Assembly: GCA_023430885.1 (NCBI GenBank)
Contig: JAEYYH010000034.1
Location: 12,940 to 76,939, forward strand
Reading direction: 5' to 3'
DNA from: Bacillota bacterium
GTDB taxonomy: Bacteria; Bacillota_I; Bacilli_A; RF39; UBA660
Length of the DNA stretch: 64,000 bases
The position numbers and the translations under genes are program-made. How positions within the stretch are numbered: position 1 is the first letter of the stretch; the number at the start of each line of letters is the position of its first letter. Shown here one piece after another: positions 40,339 to 48,606 of the stretch. Below the pieces are notes generated by a model. It had not been told where the DNA came from, did no database searches, and saw only the letters and a list, made by a program, of their open reading frames with translations.

Positions 40339-42639
40339 ATGATAGTTACAGATGAACAACTTCCAACAATATTGGTTGTAAAAAGAGATGGCAAAAAAGT
40401 TGATTTTAACGGGTCAAAAGTTGCTATGGCTATTAAAAAAGGTTTTGATAGTGTAATTGATGAGGACGCCGAAGAGGAAAAATATACGACAAAAGACATT
40501 CAAAAAGTATACCAAGGTGTTCTTAAGAGAATAAACAAGGAGTATGCAACAGAAGAAAAAATAAAAATTGAAACAATTCAAGATATGATTGAAGATGAAC
40601 TTAAGAAAAAAGGTTATGAAGATGTATATACTTCATTTGCTGAATACAGGGAAAGAAGAGCACAATCTCGTCAATTGTTTGTCGATGAGAAGAAAATGCA
40701 TAAATTCTTAAAAACAATCGAAAGTTTAGGACTTAAATCGGCTCGTGAAGAAGATGCAAAAAGAGAAAATGCAAATGTCGATGGCGATACAGCAATGGGA
40801 ACTATGCTTCAATATGGTAGTACTGTATCAAGAGAGTTTGCTAAATCTTACTTAATGAAGAAAAAATTTGCTGAAGCTCATGACAATGGTGATATTCATA
40901 TTCATGATATGGATTTTATGCCTATGGGAACTACTACTTGTTGTCAAATCGATTTAAATAAGTTATTTAAAAATGGTTTTTCAACAGGACATGGTCATTT
41001 AAGAGAACCAAATGATATTATGTCTTATGGAGCTCTTGCTGCAATTGCTATTCAATCAAATCAAAATGATCAACATGGTGGTCAAGCCATACCAGCTTTT
41101 GATTATTATCTAGCACCAGGTGTTTTAAAAACATTTAGAAAACAGTTAAAACAAGTTATATATGATTTACTTGATTATTCAGGATTCTTAAATTTTATTA
41201 ATATGGATAAAATAGTTAAAGAATTAGATAAAATAGAAACAATCGAATTTGATATTCATGATTTAGATGAATGTGCTAAAGGTTCAGATGAAGTAAAACA
41301 CATATTTGAAGTTGGAGCTAAGAAAGCTTTACAAAAAACAGATCGTATTACTTATCAAGCAATGGAAGCTTTTATTCATAATTTAAATACAATGCATTCA
41401 AGAGCAGGGGCACAAGTTCCATTTTCTTCAATTAATTTTGGTACTGACATAAGTCCAGAAGGAAGAATGGTAATTAAAAACTACTTACTTGCTGCTGATG
41501 CAGGATTAGGAAAAAGTGAAACTCCAATTTTCCCCATATCAATATTTAAAGTAAAAGAGGGAACAAATTATAATCCAGGAGATCCTAATTATGATTTATT
41601 ACAATTATCATTTAAAGTATCAGCAAAAAGATTGTTTCCAAACTTCTCATTCTTAGATGCACCATTTAATAAAGTAGGTCTAAAAGAAGGAGATTTCAAT
41701 ACTGAAGTTGGTTATATGGGATGCCGTACACGTGTACTTGCAAATCATGTTGATCCTGAAAAATCTATAACTCCAGGACGTGGAAACTTATCATTTACAT
41801 CAATTAATCTACCACGTTTAGGTATTAAACATGGAATGGTAACAAAGGAACAAGTAGATTTAGATGGTTTCTTTGCAGAATTAGAAGAAGTTCTTGAATT
41901 AGTAAAGGATCAATTACTTGAAAGATTTGAAATTCAATGTAATAGAAGATTATATAACTTCCCATTTTTATTAGGTCAAGGTATTTGGATGGACAGTGAA
42001 AAACTTAAACCAACTGATAAACTAAGAAAAGTATTAAAACACGGAACTTTGACTATAGGTTTTATTGGTCTTGCTGAATGTTTAAAAGCTTTAATTGGCA
42101 AGCATCATGGTGAAAGTGAAGAAGCTCAAGAATTAGGACTTAAAATAGTTACATTTATGAGAAATAAAGTAGATGAATTTTCAGATAGATATAATTTGAA
42201 TTTTAGTGTTATTGCAACACCAGCTGAAGGTTTATCAGGAAGATTTACAAGAATTGATAGAGCAATCTATGGCAAAATTAAAGGCGTAACAGATAAAGAT
42301 TATTATACAAATTCATTCCACATTCCAGTTTATTATAATATTTCAGTAGCAAGAAAAATTCATTTAGAAGCTCCATATCATGCTCAAACATTAGGTGGAC
42401 ATATTACTTATATTGAGTTAGATGGTGATACTTCATCAAACATAAGTGCATTTGAAAGTATTATAAGAATAATGAAGGAAGAAGGAATTGGATACGGTGC
42501 AATAAATCACCCAGTAGATAGAGATCCTGTTTGTGGATATGTAGGAGTTATTGGTGATGTTTGTCCAAAATGTGGACGTAGTACTGGTGAAGCTGTAAGT
42601 GTTGAAAAATTAAAAGATTTAGGCTGTGAATTAAAATAG
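40339..42639 (+). CDS. nrdD: Anaerobic ribonucleoside-triphosphate reductase, main part (lacks glycyl-radical domain)
   Basis: A 766-residue class III ribonucleotide reductase, which makes deoxynucleotides without oxygen. The ATP-cone is at about 10-100 (VKRDGKKVDFNGSKVAMAI). The barrel holds DIHIHDMDFMPMGTTTC, SINFGTDISPEGRM and the thiyl-Cys strand GYMGCRTRVLAN near 475. It ends with a zinc region DPVCGYVGVIGDVCPKCGRS and a last Cys in GCELK. The glycyl-radical segment that normally completes NrdD is not here but on the next ORF. AGGAGG supports the ATG at 40339; an ATG at 40333 is too close. A perfect LexA-type box lies upstream. Confidence 0.93.
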   Translation: MIVTDEQLPTILVVKRDGKKVDFNGSKVAMAIKKGFDSVIDEDAEEEKYTTKDIQKVYQGVLKRINKEYATEEKIKIETIQDMIEDELKKKGYEDVYTSFAEYRERRAQSRQLFVDEKKMHKFLKTIESLGLKSAREEDAKRENANVDGDTAMGTMLQYGSTVSREFAKSYLMKKKFAEAHDNGDIHIHDMDFMPMGTTTCCQIDLNKLFKNGFSTGHGHLREPNDIMSYGALAAIAIQSNQNDQHGGQAIPAFDYYLAPGVLKTFRKQLKQVIYDLLDYSGFLNFINMDKIVKELDKIETIEFDIHDLDECAKGSDEVKHIFEVGAKKALQKTDRITYQAMEAFIHNLNTMHSRAGAQVPFSSINFGTDISPEGRMVIKNYLLAADAGLGKSETPIFPISIFKVKEGTNYNPGDPNYDLLQLSFKVSAKRLFPNFSFLDAPFNKVGLKEGDFNTEVGYMGCRTRVLANHVDPEKSITPGRGNLSFTSINLPRLGIKHGMVTKEQVDLDGFFAELEEVLELVKDQLLERFEIQCNRRLYNFPFLLGQGIWMDSEKLKPTDKLRKVLKHGTLTIGFIGLAECLKALIGKHHGESEEAQELGLKIVTFMRNKVDEFSDRYNLNFSVIATPAEGLSGRFTRIDRAIYGKIKGVTDKDYYTNSFHIPVYYNISVARKIHLEAPYHAQTLGGHITYIELDGDTSSNISAFESIIRIMKEEGIGYGAINHPVDRDPVCGYVGVIGDVCPKCGRSTGEAVSVEKLKDLGCELK

Positions 42640-42652
42640 AAGGAGAATTAGT

Positions 42653-42835
42653 ATGAAGGATAATAAAATAGAAAAAACGGATCAAAAAGAAGAAAAAAAG
42701 ATTGGTGAAGGCGTAGAATTTGAAAGAATTCGCCGCATTACTGGATATTTAGTAGGTACTGTAGATCGTTTTAATAACGGTAAACGTGCTGAAGAACATG
42801 ACCGCGTTAAACATGATGTTTCAGGATTAGCTTAA
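42653..42835 (+). CDS. Separate glycyl-radical domain of class III ribonucleotide reductase
   Basis: A 60-residue protein: a charged start (KDNKIEKTDQKEEKK) followed by GVEFERIRRITGYLVGTVDR and FNNGKRAEEHDRVKHDV. This is the C-terminal glycyl-radical motif (the Gly of RITGYL carries the radical) that in other Firmicutes ends the NrdD chain. Its frame differs from nrdD. An own AAGGAG site lies in the 13-nt gap, so it is a separate polypeptide that must dock into NrdD, much like YfiD with pyruvate formate-lyase. Its stop overlaps the start of nrdG (TAATG). Confidence 0.85.
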   Translation: MKDNKIEKTDQKEEKKIGEGVEFERIRRITGYLVGTVDRFNNGKRAEEHDRVKHDVSGLA

Positions 42836-43401
42836 TGAAAATTCGTTTAGCTTCTCCTATACAGTATGATAGTATTGTTGATGGTGAAGGAATGCGCGCT
42901 GTACTTTGGACTCAAGGTTGTCCACACAATTGCCTTGGATGTCATAATCCAAAAACGCATGATTTTAACGGTGGTTTTGTAACTGAAACAAGCGAACTTA
43001 TGGAAGAACTAAAAGACAGTTTAAAGTATCAAGATGGAATTACACTGTCTGGTGGTGATCCTTTTATGCAAGCTGAGGCGGTAAACAAAATTGCTGAGTA
43101 TGTTAGCCAGTTAGGAAAAAACGTATGGGCTTATACAGGATTTACATTTGAAGAACTAATTGAAATGAGTAAAACAAACATTCACATAATAGAACTTTTA
43201 AATAATGTTAATGTTCTTGTAGATGGTAAATTTATACTAGCTGAAAAGAGTATGGATTTATATTACAAAGGATCTAGAAATCAAAGAATTATTGATGTTA
43301 AAAAAAGTTTAAATAGTGATAAAGTAGTACTTATTAATAAGTATGCTAGTGAAAAAACGTATGAAAACTTAATACAAAAAAAAGACTATATATTTGTTTA
43401 A
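42835..43401 (+). CDS. nrdG: Anaerobic ribonucleotide reductase activating enzyme (radical SAM)
   Basis: A 188-residue radical SAM activase that generates the glycyl radical on the reductase. The cluster motif CPHNCLGC (CxxxCxxC) is near residue 29, with GGDPFMQAEA near 76 for SAM binding and the usual short C-terminal half. Its ATG overlaps the stop of the glycyl-radical ORF, coupling activator and target. Third gene of the nrdD operon; a terminator overlaps its end. Confidence 0.92.
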   Translation: MKIRLASPIQYDSIVDGEGMRAVLWTQGCPHNCLGCHNPKTHDFNGGFVTETSELMEELKDSLKYQDGITLSGGDPFMQAEAVNKIAEYVSQLGKNVWAYTGFTFEELIEMSKTNIHIIELLNNVNVLVDGKFILAEKSMDLYYKGSRNQRIIDVKKSLNSDKVVLINKYASEKTYENLIQKKDYIFV

Positions 43402-43417
43402 TATATGGTCTTTTTTT
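43376..43417 (+). terminator. Terminator of the nrd operon
   Basis: GACTATATAT / ATATATGGTC stem (G.U pair) flanked by A run and T run; the nrdG stop lies in it. Confidence 0.72.
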
Positions 43418-43419
43418 CA

Positions 43420-43427
43420 CATATAAT
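43420..43427 (+). promoter_or_regulatory. SigE-like -10 (CATATAAT) before yunB
   Basis: CATATAAT fits the mother-cell SigE -10 consensus; TAATATA 14 nt upstream resembles its -35. The start codon follows only 5 nt later, so either the mRNA is leaderless or the start is downstream. Tentative. Confidence 0.3.
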
Positions 43428-43432
43428 ATAAC

Positions 43433-44203
43433 ATGAGAAGAAAAATAAAATTAAGAAAGAAAGTTTTCCACAGTAAAAAAATGAAAAAATCAAACTTATT
43501 ATTAATTATAACCATTTTAATTATAATTTCTATTATTTTTGTATTCAAAATCATTAATTTAAAGGTAACACCAATATTAACAAATTACGCAGAAATAGAG
43601 ATGAGAAAACTAGCCACTATAGTTATAGGAGATGCTGTAACAACTGAATTATCAAAAGAGCTAGATACTGAGTCTTTATTTATTATAAATAAGAATAATG
43701 ATAGTAATATTGAAACTATAGATTTCAATACGGTAATTGTGAATAAGGTTTTAATTGCTGCAACAACTTCTATTCAAATAAATCTAAAATATTTAGAATC
43801 TGGACAAATAGATAAACTAACTATTGGTAAAGATGCATTAAGTAGCTATGATGAAGAAGCACTTAGAGAAGGAATAGTCTATAGTGTTCCGATGGGAGCT
43901 GTTTTTAACAACTCTTTTTTAGCTAATTTAGGTCCAAAAATACCTATAAGATTTAATTTGGTTGGAGAAATTAAAGCTAATTTAAAAAGTACAATAACAG
44001 ATTATGGAATAAATAGCGCGCTAATTGAAACTGTCATGCATCTAACATTAAATATAAATGTGATTCTCCCTATAGCAGCGAAGGAAATTTGTGTAGAATC
44101 AAACGTTCCTATATCAATGAAGATTATATCAGGAGAGGTTCCAGAATATTATCTAAACGGATACAATCAAACTTCTTCTATTTTAACTTTGCCAGTGGAA
44201 TAA
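43433..44203 (+). CDS. yunB: Sporulation protein YunB
   Basis: A 256-residue protein with a basic N-terminus and one membrane helix (about residues 20-45). The external part carries the YunB signature: IVYSVPMGAVFNNSFLANLG, PKIPIRFNLVGEIKANLKS, TDYGINSALIETVMHLTLN and ISGEVPEYY. YunB is a mother-cell membrane protein needed for efficient sporulation in Bacillus (known). All expected blocks are present and the length is normal. No Shine-Dalgarno is seen before the ATG; an in-frame ATG at 43481 is an alternative. A CATATAAT box before it could be SigE-dependent. Confidence 0.9.
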   Translation: MRRKIKLRKKVFHSKKMKKSNLLLIITILIIISIIFVFKIINLKVTPILTNYAEIEMRKLATIVIGDAVTTELSKELDTESLFIINKNNDSNIETIDFNTVIVNKVLIAATTSIQINLKYLESGQIDKLTIGKDALSSYDEEALREGIVYSVPMGAVFNNSFLANLGPKIPIRFNLVGEIKANLKSTITDYGINSALIETVMHLTLNINVILPIAAKEICVESNVPISMKIISGEVPEYYLNGYNQTSSILTLPVE

Positions 44204-44242
44204 AATTACCTTATATGTTATAATTAAACTAGAGGTGTTATT

Positions 44243-45943
44243 ATGGCAAAGAAAAAGAAATTAAGAACTAAAAATATTCTTTTACTCTTAATTTCACTAG
44301 TTTTAATTGGCGGTATCTTTTATGGTGGTAAATATCTTTTTACTAGAACAATGGGAATTGTTATTGAAAAAACAACTGATGCTTATATAGGAGCTACATC
44401 TCCTAGTGTGCAACTTTATAATATGGATTATACTGAGGCGGAAAAAGTTGTGCGTGGAACTAAAGTAACCCTATATGATAAAGACATCAAAAAAGAGGGG
44501 GAAAATGAAGAATCTGTGACTTATAAAAAAATTAGGTACGACAAAGAAAATTACTTAATTAATCCGGATAATGTTGTATCAAAATATGAAGATGCAGTTA
44601 TGGAAACTGCTAAATATGTAAGAACAAGTACAACCGTTTATGTAGATAGTGATAAGGCGGATATAAAAAATTATTTAAAAAAAGGAACAACATTAGAAAT
44701 AACGGGCTTTGATACAATTAATAAAGATGGTACAGTTAATATGTACAAAGTTAAAAGTGGAGATGTGGAAGGCTATGTATATTCGAAGTATTTAGTAGAT
44801 ACACAGGAATTAGCAAATGCTAATTATGATCAAGATGGTATTTATCAAATTCATGCAGCAAGACCAGATAATTTAGGCGGTGGTAGTGCAGCAAATTTAG
44901 ATTATTATCCATATGAGAAACCTAATTTTAAAGATAATGTAATACCAACTTATGCAAAAACAATATATATGAATGCTGGAGTAGTTAATAATGTAGACGC
45001 TTATATAGCATTTGCATTAAAGTATAAAGTTAATGCAATCGTTGTAGATATAAAGGAAGATACAGTTCCTGGTTATCCATCGAAAGTAATGCAAGAGTAT
45101 TCACCAACGGCATATGGACGATCAGCAAACAGTTGGGATAATTATAAAACAGCTATTAAGAAGATAAAGGATGCTGGAATATATGTAATAGGAAGAATAG
45201 TAACATTTAAGGATACTTATTATATTACAGATCATCCAGAATCTGCTATTACAAGTACAGCAACAGGGAAACCGTATTTACATAATGGTTCTTACTGGCC
45301 AAGTGCTTTTGTAAGAAATGTTTGGGAGTATAATGTTAAACTAGCTGTTGAAGCAGTAACCGAAATGGGCTTTAACGAGATTCAGTTCGATTATATGCGT
45401 TTCCCAGACCGCAGTAATACGATTGAAAAACAAGGTTTAGTTAATATGAGAAATTCATATGGTGAAAGTAAAGCCCAAGCTTTGCAAACATTTTTAATGT
45501 ACGCATGCGATGAAATCCATAAAGCTGGAGCTTATGTTTCAGTAGATGTATTTGGTGAAACATCAAATAGTTATGTAACAGCTTACGGTCAGTATTGGCC
45601 AGCTATATCAAATGTAATTGATGCTATAAGTGCAATGCCATATCCGGATCACTTTGATGCCGGACAAATGGGTTTGGCAACTCCTTGGACACAACCATAT
45701 ACATTAATAAAATTATGGGCGACTCAAGCAGCAACTAGACAAACTGAAATACCAACACCTGCCATTGCAAGAACTTGGATACAAGCATATAATGCTATAA
45801 AACCACCATATAATGAATATGGTGCAACTGAAGTTGGATACGAAATAAAAGGATTATTAGATGGTGGATTAACAGGTGGTTTTATAACATGGAACAGTGG
45901 TTCTAATCTAGATAAATATAATAGTATAGCGACAGGATGGTAG
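44243..45943 (+). CDS. Putative glycoside hydrolase (DUF4015) with SH3-like N-terminal region
   Basis: A 566-residue exported protein. An N-terminal anchor (about 10-30) is followed by SH3-like segments (VRTSTTVYVDSDKADIKNYL, GYVYSKYLV near 190). A TIM-barrel of DUF4015/PF13200 type occupies about 235-566: TIYMNAGVVNNVDAYI, NAIVVDIKED, IYVIGRIVTFKD, GFNEIQFDYMRFPD, VSVDVFGET and GGFITWNSGS. The Asp residues in VVDIKED and QFDYMRFPD are likely catalytic. Relatives are exported glycosidase-like proteins, some spore-associated; substrate unknown. TATAAT at 44219-44224 is 18 nt before the start, with AGAGGTG. Confidence 0.82.
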   Translation: MAKKKKLRTKNILLLLISLVLIGGIFYGGKYLFTRTMGIVIEKTTDAYIGATSPSVQLYNMDYTEAEKVVRGTKVTLYDKDIKKEGENEESVTYKKIRYDKENYLINPDNVVSKYEDAVMETAKYVRTSTTVYVDSDKADIKNYLKKGTTLEITGFDTINKDGTVNMYKVKSGDVEGYVYSKYLVDTQELANANYDQDGIYQIHAARPDNLGGGSAANLDYYPYEKPNFKDNVIPTYAKTIYMNAGVVNNVDAYIAFALKYKVNAIVVDIKEDTVPGYPSKVMQEYSPTAYGRSANSWDNYKTAIKKIKDAGIYVIGRIVTFKDTYYITDHPESAITSTATGKPYLHNGSYWPSAFVRNVWEYNVKLAVEAVTEMGFNEIQFDYMRFPDRSNTIEKQGLVNMRNSYGESKAQALQTFLMYACDEIHKAGAYVSVDVFGETSNSYVTAYGQYWPAISNVIDAISAMPYPDHFDAGQMGLATPWTQPYTLIKLWATQAATRQTEIPTPAIARTWIQAYNAIKPPYNEYGATEVGYEIKGLLDGGLTGGFITWNSGSNLDKYNSIATGW

Positions 45944-45947
45944 AAAT

Positions 45948-46229
45948 ATGAAAAAAGTAAAAATAAATGAAAAAGATTATGAAGTAGTAGAGAATTATAA
46001 AGACGCATTAAAAGTAGATAATTTAAGCGAAATGGTAACTGACTATTTTGATAATTATGATTATATATTAGGCGATTGGTCATATGGAAAACTTAGGTTA
46101 AAAGGATTTTGTGATAAACAAAATAAAATAAGAAATAATTTGAATTCTTATGAAAATATAAATAATTATATAAAAAAATATTGTTCTTTTGAATGTCAGT
46201 ACTTTATATTAAAGAAAATAAACGAATAA
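45948..46229 (+). CDS. YutD-like protein
   Basis: A 93-residue soluble protein. FDNYDYILGDWSYGKLRLKG, followed by INNYIKKYCSFECQYFILKK, matches the YutD family (PF06265), a conserved protein of low-GC Gram-positives of unknown function (pattern: YDYIVGDWGYGQLRLKGF ... EYCNFGCAYFVL). It starts 4 nt after the glycosidase-like gene and probably shares its transcript. Confidence 0.8.
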   Translation: MKKVKINEKDYEVVENYKDALKVDNLSEMVTDYFDNYDYILGDWSYGKLRLKGFCDKQNKIRNNLNSYENINNYIKKYCSFECQYFILKKINE

Positions 46230-46230
46230 T

Positions 46231-46259
46231 TTGACAAAAAGGTATTTTTCTTATAAAAT
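46231..46259 (+). promoter_or_regulatory. Promoter of the NrtR-like gene
   Basis: TTGACA (46231-46236), 17-nt spacer, TAAAAT (46254-46259). Between promoter and gene a GTGT-A8-ACAC dyad (46267-46281) could fold. Confidence 0.6.
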
Positions 46260-46298
46260 AGTTCCCGTGTAAAAAAAACACAAAAAAGGAGTAGTTTT

Positions 46299-46970
46299 AT
46301 GAGTACCTTTACTAAAGATTATAACAATTTTTTAGAAACATTAATTACGATATTTACTGTAGATAAAGGAAGTTTAAGTGTTCTTCTTGTTCGTAAAAAA
46401 GATGAACCATACAAAGGTTATTGGATTTTACCAGGTAATATGTTAAAGAATACTGAAACATTAGAGGATAATATTACTGATGCTGTACTTGATGATACAG
46501 GACTATTAAATGTATATATTGAACAGTGTTACACATTTAGTGGTTTAAAAAGAAATCCAGACGAGAGAATAATTGCAACATCTTTTATGGGAATTGTAGA
46601 TAGTAAGAGTGCTGAAATTAAAAGAGAAGAAAGACCAGAAGTAGTAAGTGAATGGTTTTCAATAGATGCTATTCCGAAGATGGCATATGATAACGAAGAC
46701 GTAATTAAAAGAAATATAGAATACCTTAAGAAAAAAATTGTTAATAGTAATGTACTAAAAAGTTTGTTTCCTAGTGACTTTACATTACCTGAACTTCAAA
46801 AAGTATATGAACAAATATTAGGAAAGAAATTAGATAGAAGAAATTTTAGAAAGAGATTCATTAGTTTAAATCTAATTGAAGATACTAATGAAAAAAATAT
46901 TGGATGCAATGGACGTCCAGCAAAATTATATAGATTTAAGGATGAAATAAAGCAAATAGATCTATTTTAG
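46299..46970 (+). CDS. NrtR-type regulator: degenerate Nudix domain plus winged helix
   Basis: A 223-residue protein with a Nudix fold at about 12-140 (LSVLLVRKKDEPYKGYWILP) and a C-terminal winged-helix domain (LPELQKVYEQILGKKLDRRN, FRKRFISLNLIED). The Nudix box reads GNMLKNTETLEDNITDAVLD followed by DTGL: the REUxEE catalytic core is changed to VLDD, so hydrolysis is unlikely. This is the hallmark of NrtR regulators that sense ADP-ribose or a related ligand and control NAD genes (known). No NAD gene is nearby, so its regulon is open. AAGGAG precedes the ATG. Confidence 0.83.
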   Translation: MSTFTKDYNNFLETLITIFTVDKGSLSVLLVRKKDEPYKGYWILPGNMLKNTETLEDNITDAVLDDTGLLNVYIEQCYTFSGLKRNPDERIIATSFMGIVDSKSAEIKREERPEVVSEWFSIDAIPKMAYDNEDVIKRNIEYLKKKIVNSNVLKSLFPSDFTLPELQKVYEQILGKKLDRRNFRKRFISLNLIEDTNEKNIGCNGRPAKLYRFKDEIKQIDLF

Positions 46971-46982
46971 GCGGGTGGTATT

Positions 46983-47483
46983 ATGAATAACAAAGGATTT
47001 GGAGTTATAAATATTTTGATTTTTGCAATTTTTGCAATGTTTGCAATATTTGTTTTTTATTCGTTTATAACGGGAGTTCTTGGCTTTATTCCAGAGAGTC
47101 ATATTCCTAATTATACAAATGAGTATAGAAAATATTTTAAATCAGCAATAAGTAATGATGCAACTCTTATGGCCAATAATAATACCAATAAAATAGAATA
47201 TAATAGTTATAGTGATATGGAAGTAGCAGTTAGTAAAGCTACAAAGAAATACATAGCAGATTTTTATACTACGCTTTATGATAATGATCCTTTATATATA
47301 AAGGTAACAACATTACAAATTTATGATTATATAGATACATTAGAAGATGTAAGCAATAGTAATATTATATGTACTGGTTATACAAAAGTTATTAAGACAG
47401 GTAATAATGTAACATATAATGCATATATTAATTGTGGCGATAATTATACCACAGAAGACTATATTAGTAGATTAGATAATTAA
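46983..47483 (+). CDS. Membrane-anchored protein with pilin-like N-terminus
   Basis: A 166-residue protein. MNNKGFGVINILIFAIFAMF looks like a type IV prepilin/ComG pseudopilin start (short basic leader, KG|F, then a hydrophobic helix). The usual Glu at +5 is Asn, and no prepilin peptidase or assembly ATPase is in the window. The external part has two cysteines (IICTGY and INCGDN) that could pair. It starts 12 nt after the NrtR-like gene with a GCGGGTGG ribosome site. Function unknown. Confidence 0.6.
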   Translation: MNNKGFGVINILIFAIFAMFAIFVFYSFITGVLGFIPESHIPNYTNEYRKYFKSAISNDATLMANNNTNKIEYNSYSDMEVAVSKATKKYIADFYTTLYDNDPLYIKVTTLQIYDYIDTLEDVSNSNIICTGYTKVIKTGNNVTYNAYINCGDNYTTEDYISRLDN

Positions 47484-47505
47484 GGCTTGTAAAAGCCTTT
47501 TATTT
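47482..47505 (+). terminator. Terminator after pilin-like gene
   Basis: AAGGCTT-gtaa-AAGCCTT stem and T-rich tail. Confidence 0.8.
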
Positions 47506-47530
47506 TTCTGAAAATAAGTAATAAAAAGTG

Positions 47531-47559
47531 TTGACAATAAAGACTTAAAATGTTAATAT
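47531..47559 (+). promoter_or_regulatory. Promoter of the str operon
   Basis: TTGACA (47531-47536), 17-nt spacer, TAATAT (47554-47559) with extended -10 TGT. Confidence 0.78.
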
Positions 47560-47580
47560 ATTGTTGCATTCAACTAAAGG

Positions 47581-47602
47581 GTTTGCCTAGCGCAAACTTT
47601 TA
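47581..47602 (+). promoter_or_regulatory. Leader hairpin, possible attenuator of str operon
   Basis: GTTTGC-ctagc-GCAAAC stem followed by TTTT, in the roughly 90-nt leader of rpsL. Weak as a terminator; could be regulatory. Confidence 0.45.
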
Positions 47603-47654
47603 ATTAGTGTTAATATGAAACACCTGGATGTGTGTAAAGAGAGGAGGACACAAA

Positions 47655-48074
47655 ATGCCTACAATTAATCAATTAGTAAGAAAAGGTAGAACTGACAAGG
47701 TTAGAAAAAGTAAAGCCCCAGTTTTAGGAGTTGGATATAATAGCAGATTAAAAAAACAAACAGATCAAAATGCTCCACAAAAACGTGGTGTTTGTACTCG
47801 TGTTGGTACAATGGCTCCAAAGAAACCAAACTCAGCTTTAAGAAAATATGCTCGTGTTAGATTAAGTAATGGAATGGAAGTTACAGCTTACATCCCAGGA
47901 GAAGGACATAATTTACAAGAACATAGTGTTGTTTTAATTCGTGGAGGACGTGTTAAGGACTTAATCGGTGTTCGTTACCATATAATTCGTGGTACTATGG
48001 ATACTGCTGGTATTGATAAACGTCGTCAAGGCCGTTCAAAATACGGTTCTAAGAAACCTAAAGCAGCTAAATAA
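47655..48074 (+). CDS. rpsL: Ribosomal protein S12
   Basis: A 139-residue S12, part of the decoding centre of the 30S subunit. Conserved blocks: MPTINQLVRKGR, APKKPNSALRKYARVRLSNG, AYIPGEGHNLQEHS and the basic tail. The loop normally reading KDLPGVRYH has Ile in place of Pro (KDLIGVRYH). Lys at the classical streptomycin position (PKKPNS) is intact. GAGGAGG precedes the ATG at 47655; upstream in-frame codons from 47628 are leader. First gene of the str operon. Confidence 0.97.
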   Translation: MPTINQLVRKGRTDKVRKSKAPVLGVGYNSRLKKQTDQNAPQKRGVCTRVGTMAPKKPNSALRKYARVRLSNGMEVTAYIPGEGHNLQEHSVVLIRGGRVKDLIGVRYHIIRGTMDTAGIDKRRQGRSKYGSKKPKAAK

Positions 48075-48117
48075 TAAATTAAGTATTAATAAAATATAAA
48101 CTGGGAGGAGGAATATT

Positions 48118-48585
48118 ATGCGTAAAAGACGTGCAGTTAAAAGAGATGTTTTAGCAGATCCAATGTACAATTCTAAATTAGTAACTAAGTTAGTTAACAC
48201 AGTTATGTTAGATGGTAAAAAAGGAACTGCTCAAAGAATTTTATATAGTGCTTTTGATATGATTAAAGAGAAAACTGGTGAAGAACCTGTAGATGTTTAT
48301 GAAAAAGCAATGGAAAATATTAGACCAGCTCTTGAAGTTAAATCTCGTCGTGTTGGTGGTGCAAACTATCAAGTACCTATCGAAGTTAGACCTGACCGTA
48401 GTAATGCTTTAGCACTACGTTGGTTAGTTCAATACTCTCGTTTAAGAGGTGGACACTCAATGGCTGAAAATTTAGCTAATGAAATTATTGATGCATCAAA
48501 TGGTGTTGGTGCAGCAGTTAAAAAACGTGAAGATACACACCGTATGGCAGAAGCTAATAAAGCATTCGCTCATTACCGTTGGTAG
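48118..48585 (+). CDS. rpsG: Ribosomal protein S7
   Basis: A 155-residue S7, the primary assembly protein of the 30S head domain. It starts RKRRAVKRDVLADPMYNSKL, with VGGANYQVPIEVRPDRS in the middle and ends THRMAEANKAFAHYRW, all standard, at normal length. A very strong GGGAGGAGG site lies before the ATG. Second gene of the str operon, 43 nt after rpsL. Confidence 0.98.
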   Translation: MRKRRAVKRDVLADPMYNSKLVTKLVNTVMLDGKKGTAQRILYSAFDMIKEKTGEEPVDVYEKAMENIRPALEVKSRRVGGANYQVPIEVRPDRSNALALRWLVQYSRLRGGHSMAENLANEIIDASNGVGAAVKKREDTHRMAEANKAFAHYRW

Positions 48586-48606
48586 TATTAAAGAAAGGAA
48601 ACTATT

